This document shows, piece after piece, positions 38,301 through 46,486 of a stretch of 64,000 nt of DNA (its first letter is position 1; each line of letters starts with the position of its first letter). The stretch is from contig NZ_JAWMQR010000013.1 in the NCBI RefSeq assembly GCF_033283405.1, positions 70,249 through 134,248 on the forward strand, read 5' to 3'. The stretch is from Halioxenophilus sp033283405 (lineage in GTDB: Bacteria > Pseudomonadota > Gammaproteobacteria > Pseudomonadales > Cellvibrionaceae). A model generated the notes under the pieces. That model was given only the letters and a program-made list of their open reading frames with translations. It did no database searches and was not told the DNA's origin. The position numbers were made by a program, and so were the translations under genes.

Positions 38301-39090
38301 GTTTGGCAATGGCGTTGAAGGCGTGTTTGCCCTCCGATTTTTCGAGTTGATTGTTGGAGATGTTCAGTGCTGTTAATCCCGCAAGTGTTGTTACTGCTTT
38401 TACCCCCTCAAGGCCCACGTTATTACCAGAAAGATCTAGCGAGTAAAGCTGCTTGAGTGAAGTTATGCATTCTGCGCCCTCTGGCGTTATTTGATTGTAG
38501 CTGAGGTTAAGTGTATTCAAGTTTGATAGTGTGGATAATGCCCTGGCGCCTTCAGAGCCTAGTTTATTATTGCTGAGATGGAGTGATGTTAAATTGGGTA
38601 ATGCAGCCAGTGTCTCCACACCCTGCGCGTCGATTCTATTGCTGCTTAGATTTACTGTAGTAAGCTGCCTGAGTGCACTCAGTTGAGCTACGCCTTTTGA
38701 CCGAAGGTGATTACCTTGTAAGTTAAGGTGGATCAAATTGGAGAGTAGGGCCAGCTGTTGTATGCAATCGTCATCAATATGGCTCTGTATTAAAGAGAGG
38801 TTTTTTAGTGTAGAGCACTGTTCTAAGCTCTCGAGCTGGCCTGCGAACGGAATATTGATAACGACGAGTGTTTCCAAATCTTTTAAGCAGGTTAAGAGTG
38901 AAGCAAATTCGATATCTTCATCTTCGAGGTAGATGATTGCTTCTGATCTATCCGGGCAAAAATCTTCACTTTTGTAAGGTGTAAATGTATTTGAAACTGT
39001 TATTTTTCTAACGTGCTTGAGTTCTCCACTTAACACTTCTTTAATGTTTGCAGTGTTTTCCTGGATCACAATTGGTTGAATGTTGGTCAC
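35398..39090 (-). CDS. LRR-Roc-COR (Roco) GTPase with C-terminal effector-like domain
   Basis: Multidomain protein of 1230 aa. Residues about 60-520 are some seventeen leucine-rich repeats of the L-x-x-L-x-L-S-x-N-x-I type. A Roc GTPase has P-loop GEGGAGKTS (about 563) and DFGGQ in the switch region. A COR dimerisation domain ends in a CICAEC cluster (about 984) and a conserved VECEKSF stretch. A C-terminal domain from about 1069 (IKVFLASSSELKYERD ... ACDIFVSLFKTKTGKYIEEEF) resembles DUF4062/TIR-like folds of bacterial immune proteins. GTG start with GGGAGAGGA upstream. It is clearly more AT-rich than both flanks and stands alone, which suggests horizontal acquisition. A sensor-effector role in phage defence is inference. 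Confidence 0.9.
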   Translation of the reverse strand: MTNIQPIVIQENTANIKEVLSGELKHVRKITVSNTFTPYKSEDFCPDRSEAIIYLEDEDIEFASLLTCLKDLETLVVINIPFAGQLESLEQCSTLKNLSLIQSHIDDDCIQQLALLSNLIHLNLQGNHLRSKGVAQLSALRQLTTVNLSSNRIDAQGVETLAALPNLTSLHLSNNKLGSEGARALSTLSNLNTLNLSYNQITPEGAECITSLKQLYSLDLSGNNVGLEGVKAVTTLAGLTALNISNNQLEKSEGKHAFNAIAKLTALKSLKLNFNRVGPLGIKALKPLEKLTELSMESCDIGNEGIKLLANFKQLTHLNLVNNRIGSLGAKELTTLTQLKVLNLGGESQKIYHKDHLHQQYLNEWQNRIKSSGANHLSTLQKLTTLNLSNNEIGPDGAKALASLNNLITLDLSKNKIGADGIGALSSFKKLTSLNIAHTGLTARDQIDLSSFPMLKLLDISKNSIENTESIQLYQPSQLITLNLSNNPISDLTPFEELIRQGLTPLPNQDGNFANGIGIFDCPIKNPPPEIIERGKNAILNYFTESKAQGTDLLCEAKMLVVGEGGAGKTSLIRRLYKPDKGLPREEETTKGIDIEPVHFNLPNNRPFRLNVWDFGGQHIYHATHQFFLTKRSLYVLVDSSRTNDKTVQDEAFRYWLEVIDTLSDSSPVLIFQNHVGGRSKSIDERGIQKRFTNVKEFHGANLATRNSVDKVKSSIEYHAQSLEHIGDNIPAKWVVIRRALENLAKSKPFISLDEYFKLYREHIEFNRERALFLSQYFHDLGVFLHFQDDPMLNKIVILQNNWATEAVFNVLDDSEITARLGRFTSEDCNRIWSNANYENVRGELLALMCKFELCYELADSIPKTWLATQLLPASMPETLENWPREGDISLLYRYDFLPKGIINRLMVRMNRFVNDPTLAWNYGILFKKGETQLLAQETGSGNEISLRARGPEAKSLLSVIANDIDTINHSFTGLRHKVKKFIPCICAECRNSDDPHLYGESHLLRRKDRNSLQVECEKSFQKVNVLELLDGLKLSIPGWAKEPHPTLSPSPTNEPAPKTNTPIKLKTIKVFLASSSELKYERDAFDLYFRRQNDHYKNINIHLEIIRWEYFLDAMSETRLQDEYNKAIEACDIFVSLFKTKTGKYIEEEFDTAHKQFKNAGKPKIYTYFQETEVPIHSLDLNDLISLRTFQEKLKALGHFHTTFKSKEDLHLKFKDQLQILSKDLIATH

Positions 39091-39427
39091 GGTGTCCTCT
39101 CCCTGGTCCCTGTCTCTCTGGGTTGCAGTCGTTGATTGTGATTATTATGAACTTTTGAGCTGCGTCACTTGGTAGTAGTGCATTGGGACCCATGGATTAT
39201 CCCGACCCGATTGTTTTCTTTGTTGATTTGTTGAAAAGGGTTGCTTAAGACTTACTGAGTTTGAGGGGAGCTGCGTAATAGTGTTTGTCAGTTGCGGCCG
39301 ATTTACCTGAGGGTTTTGTGTGTTGTTGGTGGTGATTGCAGTATTTGGGGTGGGGTTATGGTGCTGGTTGGGTGGAGAGCTGATTTTTAGTCCGTCGTTC
39401 TGACCGGCTTGATTTGGTTTGTTTGCT

Positions 39428-39675
39428 ATCGGGGTATTTGCAGGGAGTAATGCCACAGCTGCTCGCGGATTCGGGCGTGGCCACCACTTTGCTTTGGGTC
39501 TCTCTTCAGCGAGTGGCGGAGTAGTTAAGCTTTTTTTATCGATTGCCATCGAGGTGGCGGGGTCCCGCCCCCGTGGGTGGGTCAAGACCTTTACCTAGTA
39601 CATCCATGGGCTTGGTAACAGCCACTCGCTGCAGGGCGAGCAGCTTGCTGCGTTACTCCCTGCAAATACCCCGAT
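39428..39675. repeat. Perfect 23-bp inverted repeat with 202-bp spacer
   Basis: ATCGGGGTATTTGCAGGGAG plus TAA at 39428-39450 is the exact reverse complement of 39653-39675. Pairing continues imperfectly inward (GCTGCTCGC blocks). It interlocks with, and partly overlaps, copy 2 of the dispersed element. Confidence 0.9.
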
Positions 39676-39883
39676 GGCAATCGAACCACCCCATGCATCA
39701 GCATGCCACTTTAGCTGCAGCGAACCTGAGCACAGCGGAGATTTAGCACGAAATGGGGAGCCACTCGCTGCATTCATCCCTGTCTGCTCACCCGAAGTGT
39801 GAGTCAAACGCACCGGCAGGCGTATCTTGTAGCCAACAAATCCCAAGCTAGCGGGCCCCGCAACCTCGATGGCAATAAAAAAA
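39531..39883. repeat. Dispersed intergenic repeat family, copy 2, with terminal inverted repeats
   Basis: The left end is seven T, then ATTGCCATCGAGGT (after a small CGAT insertion) and GCGGGGTCCCG. The right end is the reverse complement: CGGGCCCCGC, ACCTCGATGGCAAT and seven A. The right arm abuts the allophanate hydrolase stop codon at 39884. An internal block GATGGCAATCGAACCACCCC at 39673 recurs in copy 3. No coding capacity, so any movement would need a transposase in trans. Confidence 0.75.
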
Positions 39884-41686
39884 CTACCCCTTACTGGCTA
39901 AGTAAGTCCGCCACCCGCCAAACTGCGTTATCTCCTCCGCCCCATCCACGCCACAAGGCTCACAAATAAAGCCACTCACCCACCGTCCATCGGCCAGCTC
40001 TACCTTGCCAATCCCCAAGGGCGCGGGGATGCCGGCGACGAAGCTGCCGAATTCGGCGGCGGGTACCCGCCATACCTCCATGGCGATGGCGCGGCCGTTG
40101 GCCTCGTCGCGGATCATGCCGGGGCGGTAGGGGGGGCCGCCGGCCAGGGCGTAGAAGCGATAGCAGGGGGCGGAGTCGACGGCTGCCACCAGGCTGGCGC
40201 CGCGCTCTTTGAGCTGCCAGTTGAGGGGCAGGCCGTCGAGGTGGGCGCCGCAGACGGCGACGTCGATGGTGTTGGGGGCGGCCACCGGATTAGTGGCGGC
40301 GGCGGGTGCCGGCATGCCTTTGCCGACGCTGTCGAGCGGGCAGGCCTGTTGGATGCGGTTGCCGATGGCCATCAGCGCCCGGTCACTGAAGGCGGGGCCG
40401 ATGAGGGTGAGGCCAAAGGGCATACCCTCACTGGTGAACTGGGTGGGGATGGCGAGGCCGGCCATATCCAGCAGGTTCACATAGTTGGTGTAGTAGCCGA
40501 GGTTGCTGTTGTAGAGGATGGGCTCGGCCAGCAGCTCGGCCACTGTGTAGTGGCGGCCGGCGGTGGGAGTGAGCAGGGCGTCGACCTGCTCCAGTTGGGC
40601 ATAGCAGGCCTGGCGCAGGCTCTGCAGCCGGTACTGGGCGCTGAACAGGTCGGTGGCGAGCTTGCTGCCGCCCGGTTCGATAATGGTGCGGATCACCGGC
40701 AGCAGGGCTTCGGGTTTCTCTTGCACCAGGGGCAGGGCGGCCAGGTAGCGTTCGCTCACCCAGGGACCCTCGTAGAGCAGCAGGGCGGCTTCGTTAAAGG
40801 GGGCGTAGTCGAGCTCGACCAGTTCGATACCGGCCTGGGCGATCTCGTCGAGGCTCTTCTGGTAGGCCTGGGCGTAGCTGTCACTGCCAAAAAATTTCAG
40901 CTGGTCGGCGGGAATCACGCCCAGCTTTAATGGCCCGCTGCGCATGCCAAAGCTGCGCGCGCTGTTGTGGAAGGGGTTTTTGCGGCTGTAGCCATCTTCG
41001 CTGTCGAAGCCCTCGGCCACGGCCAGTACCTGGTTGGCGTCGTCCAGGGTGAGGGCAAAGATGCTGATGCAGTCGAGGGTCTGGCAGGCGGGCAGCATGC
41101 CGCGGTTGGAGAGCAGACCGCGGCTCGGCTTAACCCCCACCAGGTTGTTGAAGCAGGCCGGCACCCGGCCGGAGCCGGCGGTGTCGGTGCCGAGGCTGAA
41201 GCTGGCCAACCCCAGCGCCACGGAGACCGCCGACCCGGAGCTGGAGCCGCCGCTGATGTAGTCCGGATCGAAGCTGTTGTGGCACTCGCCGTAGGGGGAG
41301 CGGGTGCCGTTGAGGCCGGTGGCGAGTTGGTCGAGGTTGCCCTTGCCCACGGGGATGGCGCCGGCGTCGAGCAGCTGCTGCACGACAAAGGCCGATTCGC
41401 CGGGGGTGTAGGCGAACTCCGGGCAGGCGGCGGTGGTGGTGATGCCGGCCAGGTCGATGTTGTCTTTAATCACAAACGGAATGCCCCACAGGGGGTGGCT
41501 GGCGATGGCTTTGTCGGCCAGGGCGGCCAGATAGGGGGCCTGCTCCTCGGCGCTCAACAGGTGAATAAAGATATTGCGGTCGCTGAACTCGGCGGCCCGC
41601 TGGCGGATCTCGGCCATTAACGTATCCGGGCTTAACGAGCCCTCGCTGTAGGCTTGGCGCAGGGCGCTGACCGTCATGGTTTGCAT
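39884..41686 (-). CDS. atzF: Allophanate hydrolase
   Basis: Amidase-signature enzyme of 600 aa that splits allophanate to ammonia and CO2, the last step of urea or guanidine breakdown through carboxylation. The Ser-cisSer-Lys triad is present: Lys in FVIKDNIDL and the serines in GGSSSGSAVSV and GTDTAGSGRVPA. The C-terminal domain (IDVAVCGAHLDGLPLN onward) is the extra domain typical of AtzF/DUR1-type hydrolases. AAGGAG lies 8 bases before the ATG at 41686. It is the last gene of the guanidine operon, 63 bases after the carboxylase. Confidence 0.93.
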   Translation of the reverse strand: MQTMTVSALRQAYSEGSLSPDTLMAEIRQRAAEFSDRNIFIHLLSAEEQAPYLAALADKAIASHPLWGIPFVIKDNIDLAGITTTAACPEFAYTPGESAFVVQQLLDAGAIPVGKGNLDQLATGLNGTRSPYGECHNSFDPDYISGGSSSGSAVSVALGLASFSLGTDTAGSGRVPACFNNLVGVKPSRGLLSNRGMLPACQTLDCISIFALTLDDANQVLAVAEGFDSEDGYSRKNPFHNSARSFGMRSGPLKLGVIPADQLKFFGSDSYAQAYQKSLDEIAQAGIELVELDYAPFNEAALLLYEGPWVSERYLAALPLVQEKPEALLPVIRTIIEPGGSKLATDLFSAQYRLQSLRQACYAQLEQVDALLTPTAGRHYTVAELLAEPILYNSNLGYYTNYVNLLDMAGLAIPTQFTSEGMPFGLTLIGPAFSDRALMAIGNRIQQACPLDSVGKGMPAPAAATNPVAAPNTIDVAVCGAHLDGLPLNWQLKERGASLVAAVDSAPCYRFYALAGGPPYRPGMIRDEANGRAIAMEVWRVPAAEFGSFVAGIPAPLGIGKVELADGRWVSGFICEPCGVDGAEEITQFGGWRTYLASKG

Positions 41687-41749
41687 CAAACTAACTCCTT
41701 GGTAGTGCGGTGTGCACGGCTTGGGTCCAAATAGAAATATCGTGTCTGT

Positions 41750-44700
41750 TTAGTTGTCGTCAGGGGTTAACACCACCAGCGCCTGGCCGGCGCTGACCGC
41801 CTGGCCGGCGCCGCGCAACAGGTGGCTGACGGTGCCGGCGGCGTGGGCATGCACCGGAATCTCCATCTTCATCGACTCCAGTACCAGCAGGGTCTGGCCG
41901 GCTTGCACCGTATCGCCCACGGAAACCTCCGTCTGCCAGACACTGCCCGAGACCGGGCTGTCGATCACCACGCTATCTTCGGGCCAGCTCTGCTCCTCGT
42001 CGCCGGCCTCCTGCTCGGGAGCGTCGTAGTGGAACTGCCCCTGGGCGTGCCAGTGGGCCAGCTCCTCGGCAAAGGCGGCCTGGCGCTGCTGGTTAAAGGT
42101 GGTAATAGCATCGGCCTGGTCGTCGAGGAAGGCTTGGTAGTCGGCCAGGCTGAATTGTGTCTCCTCAATTTTGAGCGGATAGCGCCCCTGGGGGAAATCC
42201 TGGCGGATCTGCAGCAGCTGGTCGTGGCTCACTTCGTAGAAGCGGATCTGGTCGAAGAAGCGCAGCAGCCACGGCTCCTTAAATTCGACGGTCTGGCGGT
42301 AGCGGTTCCACATCTGCAGGGTGCGGCCGACAAACTGGTAGCCGCCCGGCCCCTCCATGCCGTAGACGCAGAGGTAGGAGCCGCCGATACCCACCGAGTT
42401 CTCTGCCGTCCAGGTACGCGCCGGGTTGTACTTGGTGGTCACCAGCCGGTGGCGTGGATCCACGGGGGTGGCCACCGGCGCCCCCAGGTAGACGTCGCCC
42501 AGGCCCATCACCAGGTAGGCGGCGTCGAACACCACCTGCTTAACGGCCTCAATGCTGGCCAGGCCGTTGATGCGCCGGATGAACTCCAGGTTGCTGGGGC
42601 ACCAGGGGGCGTTGGCGCGCACCGACTGCTGATACTTGGCAATCGCCAGGTGGCAGGCCTCGTCGTCCCAGGAGAGGGGAATATGGACGATGCGCGAGGG
42701 TACGCTCAGCTCGTCGAGGGTGTCGTCGAGCACCGCCTCGGCTGACTGCAGATGGTTGAGCAGCTGCTCGTGGCTGAGCTGCTGGCTGTCGTAGTGCACC
42801 TGCAGCGAGCGGATACCCGGGGTGAGCTCCTTCAGTCCGGCCAGAGGGTTGGCCTGCAGCCAGCGCATCAGGGCGTGGGCGCGAAAGCGCAGGCGGATAT
42901 CGAGCACCTCGGGGCCGTACTCTACCAACAGGAAGTGGTCGCCGGCGGCACGATAGACCACCCGTTCTCCTTTTTCGTCCTCGGGAATGAGCGCCAGAAT
43001 AGGGCTTTCCGGGGCTACCTCAGGCACCGTCATCGGCACCGGCTGCAGGCTGGCCAGGGCCTGGTGTTGGGCCGCCTCCAGGGCCACGGCGCTCTCCAGG
43101 CTGACCGGCACAAAGCGCACCTTGTCGCCGGCGCGCAGCTGGCCCAGTTTCCACAGGTCAGCGCTGATTACCGTCGCCGGGCAGACAAAGCCGCCCAGCG
43201 AGGGGCCATCCGGGCCGAGAATCACCGGCATGTCACCGGTGAAGTCGACTGTGCCGAAGGCGTAGGCGTTGTCGTGAATATTGGAGGGGTGCAGCCCTGC
43301 CTCACCGCCGTCGGCCCGGGCCCAGTGGGGTTTGGGGCCGATCAAACGGACGCCGGTGCGGCTGGAGTTGTAGTGCACCTCCCAGTCGCTGGCGAAGAAG
43401 CTGGCGATGCCGTCGTCGGTGAAGAAGTCGGGGGCGCCGTGGGGGCCGTAGATCACCCGCAGTTCGGTGGTGTGGCTAAGCGCCGGGCGCAAGCTGTCGG
43501 CCAGGGGCGTGGCCGCTACCGGTGCCGACTGGCCAAAGTGGAGGCTGTCGCCGGCGCGCAGGGCGCGGCCGTTGTGGCCGCCAAACTGGCCCAGGGTAAA
43601 GGTGGCGCGGGAGTCGAGGTAGGCCGGACAGTGCAGGCCACCGGCCAGCGCCAGGTAGGCGCGGGCGCCGGCACCGGTGATGCGGCCGAGCACCAGGGTC
43701 TGGCCGGCGGCCACCGCCACCGGCTGGTAGGCGGGCAGCGGCTGGCCGTCGAGCTCGGCTTTGATCTCGGCTCCGGTGAGGACAATAGTGGTGGCGCCGA
43801 TAAACTTCAGGCTCGGCCCCTGCAGGGTGATCTCCAGGCCGGCGGCCGCCTCCGGGTTGCCCAGCAGACGGTTGGCCAGGCGGAAGCTGTAGCTGTCGAA
43901 GGGGCCGGAGGGGGGCACGCCCACATGCCAGTAGCCACTGCGGCCGGGGTAGTCCTGAATGGTGGTTTGGGTGCCGCCACTGAGCACATCGACGCGACTT
44001 GGCTGGTAGCGGAAGTCGTTCAGGTAGCGGGTGGTGACCCGGCCGGCGTGCAGTTGCGGGTCGGCCACCAGGGCGCGCAGGTAACCGAGGTTGGTCTCGC
44101 TGCCGTAGAGCTCGGTCTGGGCGAGGGTGTCGGCCAGTTTGGTGAGCGCTTGCTCACGGTTGGCGGCATGCACAATCACCTTGGCCAGCATCGGGTCGAA
44201 CCAGGGTGGAATCTCAATGCCGGACTCCAGCCAGTGGTCGATGCGAATACCGGGACCTTGGGGAAAGGCAACATGGCTAAGCAGGCCGGCGCAGGGTTGG
44301 AAGTCGCGGTAGGGGTCTTCGGCGTAGACCCGTACCTGAATGGCGTGGCCCTGGGGGGTGAGCGTGGCGCGGGCGGCGCTGAGGTCCGGCGGTTGGCCTG
44401 CGGCCAAGGCCAGCATCCACGCCACCAGGTCGACACCAAACACCTCTTCGGTAACACCGTGCTCCACCTGTAAGCGAGTATTCACTTCCAGGAAATAAAA
44501 AGCCTCGGTGTCGGCATCGACAATAAACTCCACGGTGCCGGCGTTGCGGTAGTGGACACTGGCCAGCAGCTGCTCGGCGGTCTGGTGCAGTTGGCTGCGT
44601 ACGGCCTCGCTCAGGTTGGGGGCCGGGCACTCTTCCACCACCTTTTGATTGCGCCGCTGGCTGGAGCAGTCGCGCTCGCCAATAGCCAGCGCCTGGCCCT

Positions 44701-45349
44701 GGCCGTCGCCAAACACCTGCACCTCGATATGGCGCGCGCGGGCGATGTACTTCTCTAAAAAGACGCTGTCGTCGGCAAAGTTGTTGGCCCCCAGCCGCTT
44801 GACGCTGTCGTAGCCCTTGCTCAGCTCCTCGGCCGAGTGACACAGCGCCATGCCGATACCGCCGCCACCGGCGCTGCTTTTTAACATCACCGGGTAGCCG
44901 ATGCGCGCGGCTTCGGCCAGCGCTTCGTCGAGGCTGGCCAAGAGATCGGTACCGGGCACCAGCGGCACACTGGCCGCCTCGGCCAGGGCGCGCGCCTTGT
45001 GCTTCAGGCCAAAGCCTTGCATCTGTTCGGGGGTGGGGCCGACAAAGGCGATACCGGCCGCCTCACACAGGCCGACAAACTCGGCGTTCTCGCTCAAAAA
45101 GCCGTAGCCCGGGTGAATCGCCTGGGCGCCGGTGGCAGTGGCAATCTCCAGCAGCTTCTGCTTGTTGAGGTAGGTCTGGCTGGCGTCGCCCTCGCCCAGG
45201 CTGACTGCCTCGTCGGCGTGTTTGACGTGCAGGCTGTCGCGGTCGGATTCGGCGTAGACTGCCACCGACTGGATGCCCAACCGTTTGAGGGTGCGGATAA
45301 TGCGCACGGCGATGGCGCCGCGGTTGGCGATTAGGACTTTGGTGAACAT
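41750..45349 (-). CDS. Biotin-dependent urea/guanidine carboxylase
   Basis: A 1199-residue multidomain carboxylase. The N-terminal biotin carboxylase (1-450) has the ATP-grasp motif SSAGGGGIGM and the ERDCSSQRRNQK element. The carboxyltransferase half follows as two fused KipA/KipI-like domains (TIQDYPGRSGYWHVGVPPSGPFD and YGMEGPGGYQFVGRT). A C-terminal biotinyl domain carries VLESMKMEI with Lys near 1161. AGGA is close to the ATG at 45349. A guanidine-I riboswitch and carboxyguanidine deiminase-type genes in the same operon argue for guanidine as the true substrate, although family annotation usually says urea carboxylase. ATP and bicarbonate are co-substrates. Confidence 0.9.
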   Translation of the reverse strand: MFTKVLIANRGAIAVRIIRTLKRLGIQSVAVYAESDRDSLHVKHADEAVSLGEGDASQTYLNKQKLLEIATATGAQAIHPGYGFLSENAEFVGLCEAAGIAFVGPTPEQMQGFGLKHKARALAEAASVPLVPGTDLLASLDEALAEAARIGYPVMLKSSAGGGGIGMALCHSAEELSKGYDSVKRLGANNFADDSVFLEKYIARARHIEVQVFGDGQGQALAIGERDCSSQRRNQKVVEECPAPNLSEAVRSQLHQTAEQLLASVHYRNAGTVEFIVDADTEAFYFLEVNTRLQVEHGVTEEVFGVDLVAWMLALAAGQPPDLSAARATLTPQGHAIQVRVYAEDPYRDFQPCAGLLSHVAFPQGPGIRIDHWLESGIEIPPWFDPMLAKVIVHAANREQALTKLADTLAQTELYGSETNLGYLRALVADPQLHAGRVTTRYLNDFRYQPSRVDVLSGGTQTTIQDYPGRSGYWHVGVPPSGPFDSYSFRLANRLLGNPEAAAGLEITLQGPSLKFIGATTIVLTGAEIKAELDGQPLPAYQPVAVAAGQTLVLGRITGAGARAYLALAGGLHCPAYLDSRATFTLGQFGGHNGRALRAGDSLHFGQSAPVAATPLADSLRPALSHTTELRVIYGPHGAPDFFTDDGIASFFASDWEVHYNSSRTGVRLIGPKPHWARADGGEAGLHPSNIHDNAYAFGTVDFTGDMPVILGPDGPSLGGFVCPATVISADLWKLGQLRAGDKVRFVPVSLESAVALEAAQHQALASLQPVPMTVPEVAPESPILALIPEDEKGERVVYRAAGDHFLLVEYGPEVLDIRLRFRAHALMRWLQANPLAGLKELTPGIRSLQVHYDSQQLSHEQLLNHLQSAEAVLDDTLDELSVPSRIVHIPLSWDDEACHLAIAKYQQSVRANAPWCPSNLEFIRRINGLASIEAVKQVVFDAAYLVMGLGDVYLGAPVATPVDPRHRLVTTKYNPARTWTAENSVGIGGSYLCVYGMEGPGGYQFVGRTLQMWNRYRQTVEFKEPWLLRFFDQIRFYEVSHDQLLQIRQDFPQGRYPLKIEETQFSLADYQAFLDDQADAITTFNQQRQAAFAEELAHWHAQGQFHYDAPEQEAGDEEQSWPEDSVVIDSPVSGSVWQTEVSVGDTVQAGQTLLVLESMKMEIPVHAHAAGTVSHLLRGAGQAVSAGQALVVLTPDDN

Positions 45350-45361
45350 GGTTCCTACCGT

Positions 45362-45436
45362 GTGGGTCGTCCCACCGAAATTGTTGGTGTTGGGGGTCGT
45401 CCCCCAACGGTTGTTTTCTGTTTGCCCCGTTGGGGC
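45362..45436. repeat. Series of hairpins, two with identical TCGT loops
   Basis: GTGGG-TCGT-CCCAC (45362-45375) and GTTGGGGG-TCGT-CCCCCAAC (45389-45408) share the loop but have different stems. GCCCC-GTT-GGGGC follows at 45424-45436. They sit directly upstream of the carboxylase ribosome-binding site. Confidence 0.8.
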
Positions 45437-45487
45437 TTTTGTTTGTTGCTGTTTGTTGGGTGGTGTTAATGGCGCATTGCCCATGCG

Positions 45488-45795
45488 GTTGCCACCGTGG
45501 GTTTTGCGGGGTTCCGCCCCCGCGCGAGGCGTCAGGGGTGTTGCTTGCCCAACACCCCTAACAACCCCAAGGGCACCCTGGCAACACTCGGCCTTCGGCT
45601 TGCCTCCCTCTGATCAAATTTCGGGGGTCGCGCTTACAGCCGGGGCGGCCTTCCGCATCCATGGTGGTTGGGCGGGCCCCCGCAGCCTCGATGGCAATCG
45701 CACCAACCCATGCGGCAGCATTACCACCGTTACGGCAGCAACTCCCTACCTTCCCACCCGATGGATGAACCACAACCACTGGCGGATCACTTCGC
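45488..45795. repeat. Dispersed intergenic repeat family, copy 3
   Basis: The left end GGTTGCCACCG and GCGGGGTTCCG resembles, in inverse, the right end CGGGCCCCCGCAGCCTCGATGGCAA at about 45674-45697, as in copy 2 (quoted here in parts: CGGGCCCCCGC then CCTCGATGGCAA). It shares GGCAACACTCGGCCT (45580-45594), GTCGCGCTTACAG (45627-45639) and CAGCAACTCCCT with copy 1. A hairpin AGGGGTGTTG/CAACACCCCT (45534-45559) is private to this copy. Confidence 0.75.
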
Positions 45796-45838
45796 TCTCA
45801 ATTTGTCCGATTGGATGCTCCGGCAACCCCACCGCCAA

Positions 45839-46474
45839 TCAATCCCAAACCAAAATCTCCACCGGCGTAGGATCATAACCATTACAGGGGTTATTCAACT
45901 GCGGGCAGTTGCTGATCAGCACCACCACATCCATCAACGCCTTCATCTCCACATATTTGCCCGGGGCACTGATGCCATCCTCAAATGTGAGACCGCCGGT
46001 TTCGGTGACGGGGACGTTCATAAAGAAGTTGATGTTGTGGGTGATATCGCGCTTGCCGATGCCGTATTCCGGGTGTTCGGCCACGGCCAGCATCCAGCTA
46101 TCCCGGCAGGCGTGCATGCAGCGCTTTTCCAGGCTATAGCGCACGGTGTTGCTCTCAGTGGCACAGGCGCCACCTAGGGTGTCGTGGCGGCCGCAGGTGT
46201 CGGCGGTGATCTCCAGCATGGGGCGGTTGAGGTTGGTGCGCAGCACGCTGCCGGCGGTGAGGTAGACGTTGCCCTGTTCGCGAATGGTGTCCATGGCGCT
46301 GTAGCGCTCGCTGGGATCATCGGCGCTGTAGAAGAGGGTGTCGGCGGCCTGGTTGCCTTCCAGGTCGAGGATGCGCAGGGTCTGGCCGGCGAGCAGTTTG
46401 CCGATGTAGTAGTCGCCGGCATCGATCACCTGGCGGGCGCTGGCTTGTTCGGGCAGTAGGTTACTGGTTTTCAT
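45839..46474 (-). CDS. Urea carboxylase-associated protein (carboxyguanidine deiminase-type subunit)
   Basis: A 211-residue cytosolic protein of the paired urea-carboxylase-associated families, now regarded as subunits of carboxyguanidine deiminase (CgdA/CgdB), which converts carboxyguanidine to allophanate. Recognisable stretches are RQVIDAGDYYIGKLLAGQTLRI, DTCGRHDTLGGACATES and DITHNINFFMNV, with conserved Cys and His. I cannot say which of the two names applies. AAGGAG lies 8 bases before the ATG. It starts 12 bases after the stop of its partner, so they are co-translated. Confidence 0.85.
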   Translation of the reverse strand: MKTSNLLPEQASARQVIDAGDYYIGKLLAGQTLRILDLEGNQAADTLFYSADDPSERYSAMDTIREQGNVYLTAGSVLRTNLNRPMLEITADTCGRHDTLGGACATESNTVRYSLEKRCMHACRDSWMLAVAEHPEYGIGKRDITHNINFFMNVPVTETGGLTFEDGISAPGKYVEMKALMDVVVLISNCPQLNNPCNGYDPTPVEILVWD

Positions 46475-46486
46475 GGTGGCGGCTCC

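Larger units (their letters stand above)
39091..39883. other. 793-base non-coding region holding repeats
   Basis: Between the Roco start and the allophanate hydrolase stop. The first 60 bases are the Roco promoter region. The rest carries a 23-bp inverted repeat and copy 2 of the dispersed element. A Pro/Asn-rich frame at 39145-39585 is not a credible gene. Confidence 0.75.
45350..45838. other. 489-base non-coding gap inside the guanidine operon
   Basis: Lies between the two cgd-type genes and the carboxylase gene. It contains three short GC hairpins near the carboxylase start (45362-45436), a 10-bp-stem hairpin (45534-45559) and copy 3 of the dispersed repeat. No gene. Confidence 0.75.

Noticed and set aside
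39145..39585. Minus-strand frame rich in Pro, Asn and Thr upstream of the Roco gene
   Set aside because: Lies across repeat elements, low-complexity, no recognisable domain or ribosome site.
45484..45878. Plus-strand frame across 45.3-45.9 kb
   Set aside because: Runs through the dispersed repeat and antisense to the deiminase-type gene; no domain.
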